A DNA stretch of 64,000 bases from Alphaproteobacteria bacterium (GTDB taxonomy: Bacteria; Pseudomonadota; Alphaproteobacteria; GCA-2731375), in the NCBI GenBank assembly GCA_021776235.1, contig JAJFGG010000038.1, positions 1 through 64,000 on the forward strand. Reading direction: 5' to 3'. This document shows, in pieces, positions 40,063 through 49,197 of this stretch (positions are counted from its first letter, which is position 1; the number at the start of each line of letters is the position of its first letter). The notes below the pieces were generated by a model. That model was given only the letters and a program-made list of their open reading frames with translations. It made no database searches and had not been told where the DNA came from. The translations under genes were made by a program, and so were the position numbers.

Positions 40063-42435
40063 ATGCGGGATGGCAGTGAAGGCCCGAATACGCCAACAGA
40101 CGCGCCCATGGGTCCTGGTGGTCTGGCCGAGACGCGGGAGGCCTTGCGCAAGGCGGCCAGCGTGGCATTGGCGGACAATCGTTGGCGCCGCTGGCGGCCG
40201 GCAACGGATGTGGCCGCCGTATGCGGCTTTGTGCTGTTGATGACCCTGCTGCTGATCCAACCCGGCGGCGGCGAAGTGCCGCAACCGGCCGTCGACACTG
40301 TTGCACAGGCAACGATCCGCGCCGGTCGTGATGTGCTGGTTGAGGACCGTATCGCCACCGAGGCGAGGCGCGAAGTGGCCTTGGCCGGGATAGCCGAAAT
40401 ATTCGATTATGATTCTGATCTTTACTTTGGTCTAGGTGATCGCGTGTTTGGTGCGTTTGCCAAATTAAAGGCCCGGAAACTGGAATCTGCCGGCGCGTCG
40501 GCTGAACGCAAGGCCGTGTTCCAGGAAGAATTGGGCGCAAAAGTGAACAGTGGCGTGTTCGCCTTGCTCGAGGGTTTGGCTGATCCCACCGATGCCGCCT
40601 TGGCCATTAATTTTTTTCTCAACATGGGTCTGGACCGCCTGGTGGTCGCGGACCGCGGTATTTTGCCGTCTGGCGCCGGACTGGAGATTTGGGACCTGGG
40701 TCTTAAGCAGGGATCGCGCCGGGAAAATGCCGCGGGCATTATCGACCTGCGCCAGTTGCGGCGGCTGATGACGGCGCGGGCGGGTGATGCGCCTTATGGT
40801 GCAGCCCGCATCGTGCGCAGTTGGCTTCTGGAGGCTGCCCAGGAACTGGCCCAGGACAATTTGCGGCCCAACCAGCCGGCGGCGGATAAGCGGCGGCGCG
40901 AAGCCGTTGCGGTGGTCGAGCCGGCATTTTTGCGGATCAAGGCCGGCGAAGTGCTGGTGCGGCGCGGCGACCGCGTTACCGCATCTGCCTGGCGGCGGAT
41001 CGGCCTGCTGAACGAGCAGACCGGCGGCCGCACGATTTGGCGCGAAGTGGTGGCGGTTGCCGGCCTGTTAACCGGTTTTCTGCTGCTCGGCGCGATCTTT
41101 TTCAGCCGCGCCCGGGTTCCTCTCAGCTTTGGGCGAAAGTCCGCTTATTTGACCTTGACGATTGTCGTCACGACGACGGCGATCGGTGTCGCAATGGTCT
41201 ATGCCGGATTGGGCTTTGCCGATGGCATGGGTTTCGATACCGACGCCGCCGCTTATTTCGTGCCCCTGGCGTTGGCCACGGTGTTGGTCGCGCTGCTCGT
41301 CGATGCCCGGACATCGTTGCTGGTGGGGGTCGCGCTGACGGTGTTCCTGGCCTACCGGGTGCACGGCGACCTTTGGCTGGTCACGAATTATATCGTTGGC
41401 GCGCTGGTCGCTGGCATCGCCGCCCGGCACAGTCGGCGGCGGATTGATTTGCTGCGCATTGGCCTGGCCGTGGCCCTGGCCCAGGCGGCGATGGTGCCGG
41501 TGACGGTTACCCTGGCTGGCCATGACCTGGGCAGCGAACATCTACCGTTGATGCTGGGCGCGGTGGTATCAGGCCTGTTGGTTGGGGTGGCGACCCTGGG
41601 TTTGCTGCCGGCCTTCGAATGGCTGTTCGATGAAACCACCGATACCCGTCTTTTGGAACTGGCTTCGGCGGATAATCCGTTGTTGAAGGAATTGGCGCTG
41701 AAGGCGCCAGGTACTTATTACCATTCGACCATGGTCGCCAATTTGGCCGAAGCCGGGGCCGAAGCGATTGGCGCCAATGGCCTGATATGCCGGGTCATGG
41801 CGCTTTATCACGATATCGGCAAGATGCAGCGTCCGGCCTATTTCATGGAAAACCAACGGGGTGGCGATAACATTCACGACCGGCTTGCCGCGGATGTTTC
41901 AGCGCGGGTGATCTTGCACCATATTCTGGATGGTCTGGAGATGGCCCGGAAAGCCAAGCTGGGCCGGCTCATATTGGAGGGCATCGCCCAGCATCAAGGC
42001 ACCACCTTGCTACACAGATTCCATGAAAAGGCCAGGGCCCAGGGCTTCAATGGTCCCGAGGAGGATTACCGTTATCCAGGCCCGCGGCCTCAGCGGCGGG
42101 AATGCGGTATTTTGTTGCTGGCCGATTCCATTGAGGCGGCCACCCGTGCCTTGAAGGATCCCTCCGCCGCCAAGGTTGGCGAGCGGGTGCGCCAGGTAAT
42201 CGAGATGCGTGTGGGCGAAGGCGAACTGGACGACTGCAATCTGACATTGCGGGACCTGGCAATGATCGAGACAACCTTTACCCGTACCCTGACCCTGGGG
42301 GTTTTCCACAACCGGGTTGATTATCCACCCATGGCGAATACTAATGGTTCGTCCCACGAAGGTGATGTAGATAGCGATGCAAACAGAGATCATCGTGTCC
42401 GCCCCCTGCCCGGCGTGGCTGATCGATCTGCCTGA
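40063..42435 (+). CDS. 7TM-HD family membrane phosphohydrolase (YqfF/PgpH-like)
   Basis: A 790-aa membrane protein. A TM helix at about 50-68, a large extracytoplasmic region (about 70-330), seven TM helices between about 325 and 515, then a cytosolic HD domain: YYHSTMVANLAEAGAEAIG, LYHDIGKMQRPAYF with the HD pair, and later HHILDGLEMA and IAQHQGTT. Firmicute PgpH relatives hydrolyse c-di-AMP; I see no diadenylate cyclase here, and the alphaproteobacterial substrate is uncertain. Position between phoH and ybeY is conserved. The stop lies 58 bases into ybeY. Confidence 0.9.
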   Translation: MRDGSEGPNTPTDAPMGPGGLAETREALRKAASVALADNRWRRWRPATDVAAVCGFVLLMTLLLIQPGGGEVPQPAVDTVAQATIRAGRDVLVEDRIATEARREVALAGIAEIFDYDSDLYFGLGDRVFGAFAKLKARKLESAGASAERKAVFQEELGAKVNSGVFALLEGLADPTDAALAINFFLNMGLDRLVVADRGILPSGAGLEIWDLGLKQGSRRENAAGIIDLRQLRRLMTARAGDAPYGAARIVRSWLLEAAQELAQDNLRPNQPAADKRRREAVAVVEPAFLRIKAGEVLVRRGDRVTASAWRRIGLLNEQTGGRTIWREVVAVAGLLTGFLLLGAIFFSRARVPLSFGRKSAYLTLTIVVTTTAIGVAMVYAGLGFADGMGFDTDAAAYFVPLALATVLVALLVDARTSLLVGVALTVFLAYRVHGDLWLVTNYIVGALVAGIAARHSRRRIDLLRIGLAVALAQAAMVPVTVTLAGHDLGSEHLPLMLGAVVSGLLVGVATLGLLPAFEWLFDETTDTRLLELASADNPLLKELALKAPGTYYHSTMVANLAEAGAEAIGANGLICRVMALYHDIGKMQRPAYFMENQRGGDNIHDRLAADVSARVILHHILDGLEMARKAKLGRLILEGIAQHQGTTLLHRFHEKARAQGFNGPEEDYRYPGPRPQRRECGILLLADSIEAATRALKDPSAAKVGERVRQVIEMRVGEGELDDCNLTLRDLAMIETTFTRTLTLGVFHNRVDYPPMANTNGSSHEGDVDSDANRDHRVRPLPGVADRSA

Positions 42436-42904
42436 GGCGATCACCATCGGGCAAGAGGTCGTGTCGGCGGTTCTGGCCCAGGCGGGGCTGAGGTATCCAG
42501 TGATTGAAGTCGGCGTGACCTTGACCGACGATGCCGCCGTGCGCCGCCTTAATCGCGATTACCGGCATGAGAACAAAGCGACCAACGTGTTGTCCTTTGC
42601 CGGAGACCCGGCATTCGACCCGGCGCATAAGGGGCCATTGTTGTTAGGTGATATTGTCCTGGCCCATGGTGTCGTTGGCGCCGAGGCTCAGGCCCAGGGC
42701 AAAACACTGCAGGCCCATTATTGCCACCTGCTGGTGCATGGAAGCCTGCATCTGTTGGGTCAGGACCATGTTGACGACAAGGAAGCAAAGGCGATGGAAG
42801 CGCAGGAAGTCGCAATCCTGGCCAGCCTTGGCATCGCCGATCCCTACCTGTTTGCGGGCCAGTCGGCAGATCTGGACCAGCGCGCATCACTGGATTTGAA
42901 ATGA
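42377..42904 (+). CDS. ybeY: endoribonuclease YbeY
   Basis: A 175-aa metalloprotein. The zinc motif H-x3-H-x5-H is His121, His125 and His131 (HLLVHGSLHLLGQDH). The upstream block RHENKATNVLSF and GDIVL are also family hallmarks. YbeY is a single-strand endoribonuclease involved in 16S rRNA 3' maturation and ribosome quality control. Its start lies 59 bases inside the end of the HD gene and its stop overlaps the next gene by four bases, so it is translated within a tight operon. Confidence 0.94.
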   Translation: MQTEIIVSAPCPAWLIDLPEAITIGQEVVSAVLAQAGLRYPVIEVGVTLTDDAAVRRLNRDYRHENKATNVLSFAGDPAFDPAHKGPLLLGDIVLAHGVVGAEAQAQGKTLQAHYCHLLVHGSLHLLGQDHVDDKEAKAMEAQEVAILASLGIADPYLFAGQSADLDQRASLDLK

Positions 42905-43860
42905 ACGATCCTTCCGCCTCCAGCCCATCTGGAAAGCCGCGTAGCGTCGGCGTGAAAATCGAACCTGAAGGCGGCGGCTTCCTGCACTGGCTGGCCGGAT
43001 TGTTGCGCGGCGGCGGCGATGCCGACCTGCGGGAAAGTATTGAAGAGGTAATCGACGAGCACGAGGCCTCGACGCCGGTCCTGAACCCCGAACAACGCGA
43101 AATGCTGATGAATATTATCAGCTTCGGTGAACTGGAGGTCGATGACGTCATGGTGCCTCGGACGGACATTGTCGCGCTGGAGGCCGGCGCGTCCTCTGCC
43201 GATGTGGTCAGTACATTCCGCCAGGCGCATCATTCCAGATTGCCGGTGTATCGGGAAACGCTGGATGACATTGCCGGCTTTGTTCATATCAAGGATATCG
43301 TGGATCATTGGGGCCGGGATGAGGAATTGTCTCTGGCCCGCATCCTGCGCGAACTGCTTGTGGTGCCTCCGTCCATGCCAATTCTCGATCTGTTGGCCCG
43401 CATGCGGGCCACGCGCATTCACATGGCGGTGGTGGTTGATGAATATGGCGGTACCGACGGGCTGGTTACGATCGAGGATATTGTCGAGGAAATCGTCGGC
43501 GAGATCGAAGACGAACACGACACCGATGAAGGCCCCTTGCTGCAGCAACGGCCCGACGGCAGCATCGAAGCGGACGGACGGGCCGAGATCGAGGAGCTGG
43601 AGAAATTATTGGCCGTCGATTTGCTGCCGGACGAGGCGGATGAAGACATTGAAACCCTGGGTGGATTGGTCTTCGCCATGCTGGGCCGGGTGCCGCAAAT
43701 CGGCGAAGTGATCACCCATCTGGGTGGAGTCGAGTTCGAGATCGTTGACGCCGATCTGCGCCGGGTCAAACGGCTTATGATCCGCCAAGGCGGTGCGCTG
43801 GCCGATGACCTTGACGAAGCCGAAGGGAACGACGGCCCTGACCCGGTTTCAGACGGCTAA
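42901..43860 (+). CDS. CorC/HlyC-type hemolysin-family protein with CBS pair
   Basis: A 319-aa cytosolic protein. CBS domains lie at about 80-210, with DVMVPRTDIVALE, RLPVYRETLDDIAGFVHIKD, and AVVVDEYGGTDGLVTIEDI. The CorC_HlyC domain (about 220-305) ends GRVPQIGEVI and VEFEIVDADLRRVKRL. There is no N-terminal DUF21 membrane domain, as in E. coli CorC/YbeX. YbeX relatives act with YbeY in ribosome metabolism or magnesium-cobalt handling. The gene overlaps ybeY by four bases. After its TAA a 285-bp palindromic repeat element separates it from lnt. Confidence 0.9.
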   Translation: MNDPSASSPSGKPRSVGVKIEPEGGGFLHWLAGLLRGGGDADLRESIEEVIDEHEASTPVLNPEQREMLMNIISFGELEVDDVMVPRTDIVALEAGASSADVVSTFRQAHHSRLPVYRETLDDIAGFVHIKDIVDHWGRDEELSLARILRELLVVPPSMPILDLLARMRATRIHMAVVVDEYGGTDGLVTIEDIVEEIVGEIEDEHDTDEGPLLQQRPDGSIEADGRAEIEELEKLLAVDLLPDEADEDIETLGGLVFAMLGRVPQIGEVITHLGGVEFEIVDADLRRVKRLMIRQGGALADDLDEAEGNDGPDPVSDG

Positions 43861-43861
43861 C

Positions 43862-44146
43862 TTATACCACATTGCGATGACAGGGACCCATAGAGACACA
43901 TTTCGGGCGCTTTCGGGCAGGAGCGTGCGCCACAGCGATGCGGGGCATCGTCAGGCGGGCGCGACGCCATCCGAAAGCTCCCGAAATACGCCTATTTGGT
44001 CGTCTCCGCGCGCCCTCGGATGGCGTCGAGAAGGCTTGACGGTGTCCCACATCGCCTGCGCCTCCTCTCCTATCCGAGGGCGCGCGGGGACGATCTCTAT
44101 GGGTCCCTGTCAGCGCAAGGCGGTATTACAAGGACCATTGGTATAA
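43862..44146. repeat. large composite palindromic repeat element between corC and lnt
   Basis: The outer arms are 35 bp: 43862-43896 (TTATACCACATTGCGATGAC...) and its inverse 44094-44128. Inside are two more inverted pairs, GACGCCATCCGA (43963-43974) with TCGGATGGCGTC (44016-44027), and 44001-44023 with 44069-44092 (CCGCGCGCCCTCGG core). AAGGACCATTGGTATAA (44130-44146) follows directly. The whole could fold into a branched RNA or cruciform. It carries no gene and resembles a non-autonomous MITE or REP cluster. It occupies nearly all of the corC-lnt gap. Confidence 0.8.
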
Positions 44147-44166
44147 CCCGCCCATCGGCAACCATA

Positions 44167-45720
44167 TTGCTACGCCTGTTTGCGGCGGCTCTGTTCGGCG
44201 CCGCCGCCGCCCTGGCCCAGGCGCCTTGGTATCTTTGGCCATTGATGGTTTTTGGTTATGGCGGCCTGCTATGGCTGTTGCAGGGGCCGACAGGTACCGG
44301 CCGGGCCTTCGTTCACGGTTGGGCATTTGGCGTTGGATATTTTCTCGTCGGCCTGCATTGGGTTGGCCACGCCTTTTTAGTCGATGCAGCCCGGTTCGCC
44401 TGGATGATGCCGTTCGCCCTGTTGGCGTTGGCTGCCGGGCTGGGATTGTTTCCCGCCCTGGCCGCTGCCTTGACCCGGCGCTTTTCACACCCAGGCCTCG
44501 GCCGTCTGCTTGCCCTGACTTTGTTCTGGGGGCTGACCGAATGGCTGCGCGGGTCACTGCTAACAGGATTTCCCTGGCTGTTATCCGGGCACGTCTGGGC
44601 CGGTAGCGAAATTGGCCTGCAGGCAGCAGCCTATTTGGGCGCATCCGGCCTGGGCCTGCTGGCAGTCCTGGCCGCCGCCGCGCCGGCCTTGATTCTGACC
44701 CGAATACCGGCTGCCCGCAAACGGGGCCTTGTGATCAATGCCACGGCCATGGCGCTTGTTGGCTTGACCTTGGTATTATCGGTCTGGCGTTGGCAGGGCG
44801 CTGAGATCAATTATCATCCTGGTGTCCGCCTGCGTTTGGTTCAGGCCGGGATCGCCCAGGCGGACAAGTGGCGGCCGGAGTTGCGCGACCAGCATCTGGC
44901 GCATTACATGCGTTTGAGCCTGACACCGGACAAAGCCGGGCGGCCGGCTGAATTTAGCCACCTGATCTGGCCGGAAACAGCGACGCCATTTTTCCTGGAC
45001 CGGGACCTGGTCAGGCGCGGCATTATTGCCCAGGCATTGCCGCGCCGCAGTTTGTTGATTACGGGCTCACCGCACCGGGTGGAACGGCAAAATGGCCGCC
45101 GCGCACTGTTTAATAGTGTTCTGACGCTTGGCCCCGACGGCGTGGCCAGGCCAGTTTATGACAAATTTCACCTGGTGCCGTTTGGTGAGTATTTACCTCT
45201 ACGCGAGGTTCTGGCGCGGTTTGGGCTCGACAAATTGGCCCACGGAGCGGTGGATTTTTCGCCCGGCCCCGGACCGGCTTTGGTCACGCTGCCCAACCTG
45301 CCGGCGTTTCGCCCATTGATCTGTTACGAGATTATTTTTCCACGGGAAATATCCTCTTCTGCGGGTCATGCCAACGCGGAATGGTTGTTGAATTTGACCA
45401 ACGATGCCTGGTTTGGCGATAATTTTGGGCCACATCAACATCTTGCCATCGCCCGAATACGGGCGGTTGAATTGGGCCTTCCCGTCGTGCGCGCGGCGAA
45501 CACCGGTATTTCGGCGATTATTGACCCTTTTGGTCGGATCAGCGGCCGATTGCCAATGGCAGCGGTTGGCGTAATTGACAGCAACCTACCGACCGCTTTG
45601 CCCAAAACCCTGTATCGGCGTTTCGGCGACGGGATATTTGCGCTGTGTAGCCTGTTACTGGCTGGCCTGTTGATCCAGACCCATCGTCGCCGGCGCAACC
45701 AAGCGCGCGGCGAATTGTAA
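44167..45720 (+). CDS. lnt: apolipoprotein N-acyltransferase Lnt
   Basis: A membrane enzyme of about 517 aa that N-acylates lipoproteins. Several TM helices lie between residues 1 and 190; the periplasmic nitrilase domain follows, with the triad Glu in WPETATPFF, Lys in YDKFHLVPFGEYLP and Cys in LICYEIIFP. LTNDAWFG and ARIRAVE are also conserved. The start is unusual: no ATG exists near the first helix. TTG 44167 gives a normal N-terminus but has no ribosome site, and longer readings run into the repeat element ending at 44146. The gene otherwise looks intact. Confidence 0.88.
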   Translation: MLRLFAAALFGAAAALAQAPWYLWPLMVFGYGGLLWLLQGPTGTGRAFVHGWAFGVGYFLVGLHWVGHAFLVDAARFAWMMPFALLALAAGLGLFPALAAALTRRFSHPGLGRLLALTLFWGLTEWLRGSLLTGFPWLLSGHVWAGSEIGLQAAAYLGASGLGLLAVLAAAAPALILTRIPAARKRGLVINATAMALVGLTLVLSVWRWQGAEINYHPGVRLRLVQAGIAQADKWRPELRDQHLAHYMRLSLTPDKAGRPAEFSHLIWPETATPFFLDRDLVRRGIIAQALPRRSLLITGSPHRVERQNGRRALFNSVLTLGPDGVARPVYDKFHLVPFGEYLPLREVLARFGLDKLAHGAVDFSPGPGPALVTLPNLPAFRPLICYEIIFPREISSSAGHANAEWLLNLTNDAWFGDNFGPHQHLAIARIRAVELGLPVVRAANTGISAIIDPFGRISGRLPMAAVGVIDSNLPTALPKTLYRRFGDGIFALCSLLLAGLLIQTHRRRRNQARGEL

Positions 45721-45847
45721 GCTACGGCTTGACAGGCTTCTTGTGCTGCGACATACATGCATTTACAACCAATTGTATGTATTACGCAACTTGTGGCGAT
45801 TGCATTTTTAGATTACCACTAAAGATTGCAAATGAGGAGTAGTATCA

Positions 45848-46264
45848 GTGACAGCTAACCCCAATCCGGTTGATATCCATGTCGGTTCTCGTGTTCGGCT
45901 GCGGCGCACCCTTTTGGGTATGAGCCAGGAAAAACTTGGCAATGCGCTTAATCTGACTTTTCAGCAGGTGCAGAAATATGAACGCGGGACCAATCGTATC
46001 GGCTCCAGCCGGCTTTATCTGCTGAGCCGTATACTGGACGTGCCGGTATCCTTTTTCTTCGACGATATGGCCCAAGAAGTCGCCGAGGGTCAGCCTGGTT
46101 TCGCCGAAGCGACACAGGCTTCGTTTGATCAGGATGATCTGGCCAAGCGGGAGACGTTGGAACTGGTGCGCGCCTATTACAAGATCAAGGATGCGCCCGT
46201 GCGCAAACGGCTGTTTGATTTGGTCAAGGCCATTGGCGGGCATAGCGCCGATGAGACGTCATAA
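45848..46264 (+). CDS. XRE-family transcriptional regulator
   Basis: A 138-aa protein with GTG start at 45848 preceded by GAGGAG. The helix-turn-helix (about 13-70) includes LRRTLLGMSQEKLGNALNLTFQQVQKYERGTNRIGSSRL, shared with alphaproteobacterial SinR-like/PraR regulators. The C-terminal helical part (about 100-130) has RAYYKIKDAPVRKRLFDLVK. PraR-type proteins control biofilm and quorum-sensing genes. It lies between lnt and metK with about 180 bp to metK. Confidence 0.9.
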   Translation: MTANPNPVDIHVGSRVRLRRTLLGMSQEKLGNALNLTFQQVQKYERGTNRIGSSRLYLLSRILDVPVSFFFDDMAQEVAEGQPGFAEATQASFDQDDLAKRETLELVRAYYKIKDAPVRKRLFDLVKAIGGHSADETS

Positions 46265-46445
46265 GTTTCAAGCCGTCTGATTTTCTGATTTCAGCACGCC
46301 TTTGCGAGCGGCTACGCCGTCGATTGGGCGGCGCTTGACCAACGTCGAAAAGCCTGCAACAACCCCCCCGGAGCCGGTGAATGCTTATGGTCGGTGGCGG
46401 CCACGGCTGAATGGCTCATGGTTTTAATCTCGCAGGAGGCGCGTT

Positions 46446-47624
46446 GTGTCGAGCGGCAATTATCTCTTTACCTCTGAATCGGTGTCCGAAGGGCATCCCG
46501 ATAAGGTTTGTGATCAAATCTCGGACGCGATCGTGGATATGTTTCTTGCTGCGGATCCCGATGATGGCCGGGTCGCCTGCGAAACTTTGACAACCACCAA
46601 TCTGATCGTTCTGGCCGGTGAAGTGCGCGGTCCAGCGGCGGTTGCCAACGACAAGGGCGCCATGGAGCAGGCAGCCCGCGATACGGTACGCCGCATCGGC
46701 TACGAGCAGGATGGCTTTCATTGGCGCAATGCAGAAGTGCAGGTTCATCTGCATCCCCAATCCGTGGATATCGCCCAGGGCGTCGACGCCAGCGGCAACA
46801 AGGACATCGGTGCGGGCGATCAGGGCATCATGTTCGGTTACGCCTGTAACGAAACAGACGTTCTTATGCCGGCGCCCATTCACTATTCCCATGGCATCCT
46901 GCGCCGCATGGCCGAGGATCGCCATGCCGGCAAGACACCGCAATTCGGCCCCGATTCAAAAAGCCAGGTGACCTTGCGTTATGTGGATGGCCGCCCCGTC
47001 GGTGCCACATCGGTCGTGGTATCAACCCAGCATGCCGAGGATGCGGAACGAGAAGAAGTACGCGAACTGGTCCGCAAGTATGTGCTGGAAGTCCTGCCGG
47101 AAGGCTGGATGTGCGAAGAGGACGAATTCTATGTCAATCCAACCGGCCGTTTCGTCATTGGAGGCCCGGACGGTGATGCCGGGCTGACCGGCCGCAAGAT
47201 TATCGTTGATACCTACGGCGGTGCCGCGCCGCATGGCGGTGGCGCGTTTTCCGGCAAGGATCCAACCAAGGTTGACAGATCGGCCGCCTATGCCGCCCGG
47301 TATCTGGCCAAAAATATTGTCGGCGCCGGTCTGGCGGATCGTTGCTGTATTCAATTGGCCTATGCGATCGGCGTGGCCAAGCCTTTGTCAATCTATGTCG
47401 ACACCTATGGCACGGGCCGTTGCGACGAAAACCGCCTTGTCACGTTCCTTGCTGACAGCGTCGATTTGAGCCCAAGAGGCATCCGCACCATGTTGTCCCT
47501 GAATCGGCCAATTTACACCCCCACGGCGGCCTACGGTCATTTCGGCCGGCAGCCTAGTGACGAAGGCCATTTCAGTTGGGAGCGGTTGGATCTGGCGGCG
47601 GAATTGAAGCCCCTTCTTGGATAA
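46446..47624 (+). CDS. metK: S-adenosylmethionine synthetase
   Basis: A 392-aa enzyme making SAM from methionine and ATP. Signature segments are [20 protein letters not shown] near the start, [12 protein letters not shown], the P-loop-like [16 protein letters not shown], and the C-terminal [10 protein letters not shown]. The GTG start has GCAGGAGG upstream. I looked for a SAM riboswitch in the 180-bp leader and recognised none. The metK stop overlaps the trmB start, giving a metK-trmB pair that links SAM supply to a SAM-dependent tRNA methylase. Confidence 0.96.
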   Translation: MSSGNYLFTSESVSEGHPDKVCDQISDAIVDMFLAADPDDGRVACETLTTTNLIVLAGEVRGPAAVANDKGAMEQAARDTVRRIGYEQDGFHWRNAEVQVHLHPQSVDIAQGVDASGNKDIGAGDQGIMFGYACNETDVLMPAPIHYSHGILRRMAEDRHAGKTPQFGPDSKSQVTLRYVDGRPVGATSVVVSTQHAEDAEREEVRELVRKYVLEVLPEGWMCEEDEFYVNPTGRFVIGGPDGDAGLTGRKIIVDTYGGAAPHGGGAFSGKDPTKVDRSAAYAARYLAKNIVGAGLADRCCIQLAYAIGVAKPLSIYVDTYGTGRCDENRLVTFLADSVDLSPRGIRTMLSLNRPIYTPTAAYGHFGRQPSDEGHFSWERLDLAAELKPLLG

Positions 47625-48336
47625 AACAGAACTGCGTACTTTATACGGCCGGCGGCGCGGCAAGCCCCTGCGGGTTGGCCGGCGCAAGGTTCTGGAGCGC
47701 CTGCTGCCGGAACTGCAGATTTTTCCCTCCGACTATCAGGACGGCGCCCTGAATCCCCGCAGCCTTTTCGAATCCGAGATCCGCGCGGTCTGGCTGGAAG
47801 TCGGCTTTGGCGCCGGCGAGCATCTGGCGGCCATGGCGCAGACCCATCCCGAAATTGGCTTTATCGGCTGCGAACCCTTTGTCAATGGCGTCGCCCGTCT
47901 GCTGGCCGTGATCGATCAGCAGGGCCTGGACAATGTTCGCATTGTCATGGACGACGCCGGATTGCTCCTGGATTGCCTGGCGGCGGGCAGTATTGACCGG
48001 GCTTTCCTGTTGTTTCCGGACCCCTGGCCGAAACGCCGCCACAACAAGCGGCGCTTTGTCGGTCCGAAGAATATCGCTGCCATGGCGCGCATCTTGGCCG
48101 ATGGCGCCCATTGGCGCGTGGCCACCGATCATGCGGACTATTGCCGTTGGATCCTGGCCCACCTGCTTGCCGCGCAGCCGTTTCAATGGCTGGCGCGTCG
48201 GCCCGGGGATTGGCGGCTGAGACCCGATGATTGGCCGGCGACCAGGTATGAAGAAAAGGGAATAGAGGCCGGACGGCCACCAGTATTCTTGAGTTTTAGG
48301 CGACGGGACCGCAGCCAACCGGAGGCGCAGCCTTAG
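47617..48336 (+). CDS. trmB: tRNA (guanine-N7-)-methyltransferase TrmB
   Basis: A 239-aa SAM-dependent methylase. [17 protein letters not shown] is the SAM-binding motif; [14 protein letters not shown] and [20 protein letters not shown] are diagnostic TrmB blocks; the end has [10 protein letters not shown]. It makes m7G46 in tRNA. The start is TTG 47617, eight bases before the end of metK. The stop codon TAG (48334-48336) lies inside the first bases of a TTAGAGCATG palindromic element, so the last codons may have been reshaped by its insertion. Confidence 0.93.
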   Translation: MDKTELRTLYGRRRGKPLRVGRRKVLERLLPELQIFPSDYQDGALNPRSLFESEIRAVWLEVGFGAGEHLAAMAQTHPEIGFIGCEPFVNGVARLLAVIDQQGLDNVRIVMDDAGLLLDCLAAGSIDRAFLLFPDPWPKRRHNKRRFVGPKNIAAMARILADGAHWRVATDHADYCRWILAHLLAAQPFQWLARRPGDWRLRPDDWPATRYEEKGIEAGRPPVFLSFRRRDRSQPEAQP

Positions 48337-48506
48337 AGCATGTTGCGGCTATTCTGATTCATTTGATGTCGCGGCCAGGCCATTGGGGTCGGCGCGCGGC
48401 GCGGCGCGATGTGGGACATCGGGCAAGCCGCGCAACGCAGCCCAATGGCCTGGCTGCGCCACCGGAGGCCGGTCAAATGGTTCAGAAAAACCGCGACATG
48501 CTCTAA
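48333..48506. repeat. 174-bp palindromic element, TTAGAGCATG family
   Basis: Terminal arms of about 34 bp: TTAGAGCATGTTGCGGC... on the left and, inverted, TTAGAGCATGTCGCGGT... on the right. Inner arms CAGGCCATTGGG and CCCAATGGCCTG form another stem, and the apex CGATGTGGGACATCG is a small hairpin also seen in similar form in the element at 43862. No ORF is present. It fits a MITE-like or BIME-like repeat. It begins on the trmB stop codon and lies in the leader region of the rimP-nusA operon. Confidence 0.8.
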
Positions 48507-48675
48507 GGCTTGCTTTGCGGCCACAGGGGCCATATATAGTGCATTAAGAAATAGCCTGGCGACCAGCGGGGCGGTAACAAGGGTGGGCCAGCGGCTCGCC
48601 TTTTGCATTTAGGGACGAATTTCACGTTGTGATCAAGTTGGAATTGGTCAAGAGCAGATTGAACGAGAGTGGACG

Positions 48676-49197
48676 GTGCAGGCAACAAACCATCAACTGG
48701 GCGAGGTAGAACGTTTGATCGGCCCTTCGGTCGAGGCCTTGGGATATCGCCTGGTTCGTTTACGCCTGACCGGGGAGGCGCCACAACCGACCCTGCAGGT
48801 GATGGCGGAGCCACTGGATTATAGTGAAATGAATGTGGATCATTGCGCCCGTTTAAGCCGGGCCATATCGGCTATACTGGATGTCGAAGATCCGATCCCT
48901 ACGGCTTATTTTCTGGAAGTCAGCTCGCCCGGCGTGGACCGGCCCCTGGTTCAACCGGAAGACTTCGAACGTTATGCGAATTCCCAGGCGCGGGTAGAAG
49001 TGGATACACCGATCGACGGCCGCCGCCGTTTTGTTGGCCGTTTGCTAGGGTTGCATGATGGCTACGTAAACATCAGTGTTACCGATAGCGATGCCAGCGC
49101 GAAAGAATTTGCGCTTCCCTTTGACACCATCACAGGCGCTAAATTGGTGCTGACCGACGAATTAATCCAAGACACCTTGAAAAAGAGAAAAAGCTAA
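48676..49197 (+). CDS. rimP: ribosome maturation factor RimP
   Basis: A 173-aa 30S maturation protein with GTG start. The N-terminal alpha-beta domain has ALGYRLVRLRL; the conserved block DHCARLSRAISAILD and YFLEVSSPGVDRPL are diagnostic; a C-terminal SH3-like barrel follows (GRRRFVGRLLGLHDGYV). It opens the classical rimP-nusA-infB operon and its TAA overlaps the nusA ATG by one base. The 170 bases upstream of it, after the palindromic element, should hold the operon promoter. Confidence 0.93.
   Translation: MQATNHQLGEVERLIGPSVEALGYRLVRLRLTGEAPQPTLQVMAEPLDYSEMNVDHCARLSRAISAILDVEDPIPTAYFLEVSSPGVDRPLVQPEDFERYANSQARVEVDTPIDGRRRFVGRLLGLHDGYVNISVTDSDASAKEFALPFDTITGAKLVLTDELIQDTLKKRKS

Noticed and set aside
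46265-46445. SAM or SAH riboswitch before metK
   Set aside because: The leader was read for the SAM-II, SAM/SAH and SAH consensus cores and none was recognised; only weak hairpins were seen. A covariance-model search would settle it.
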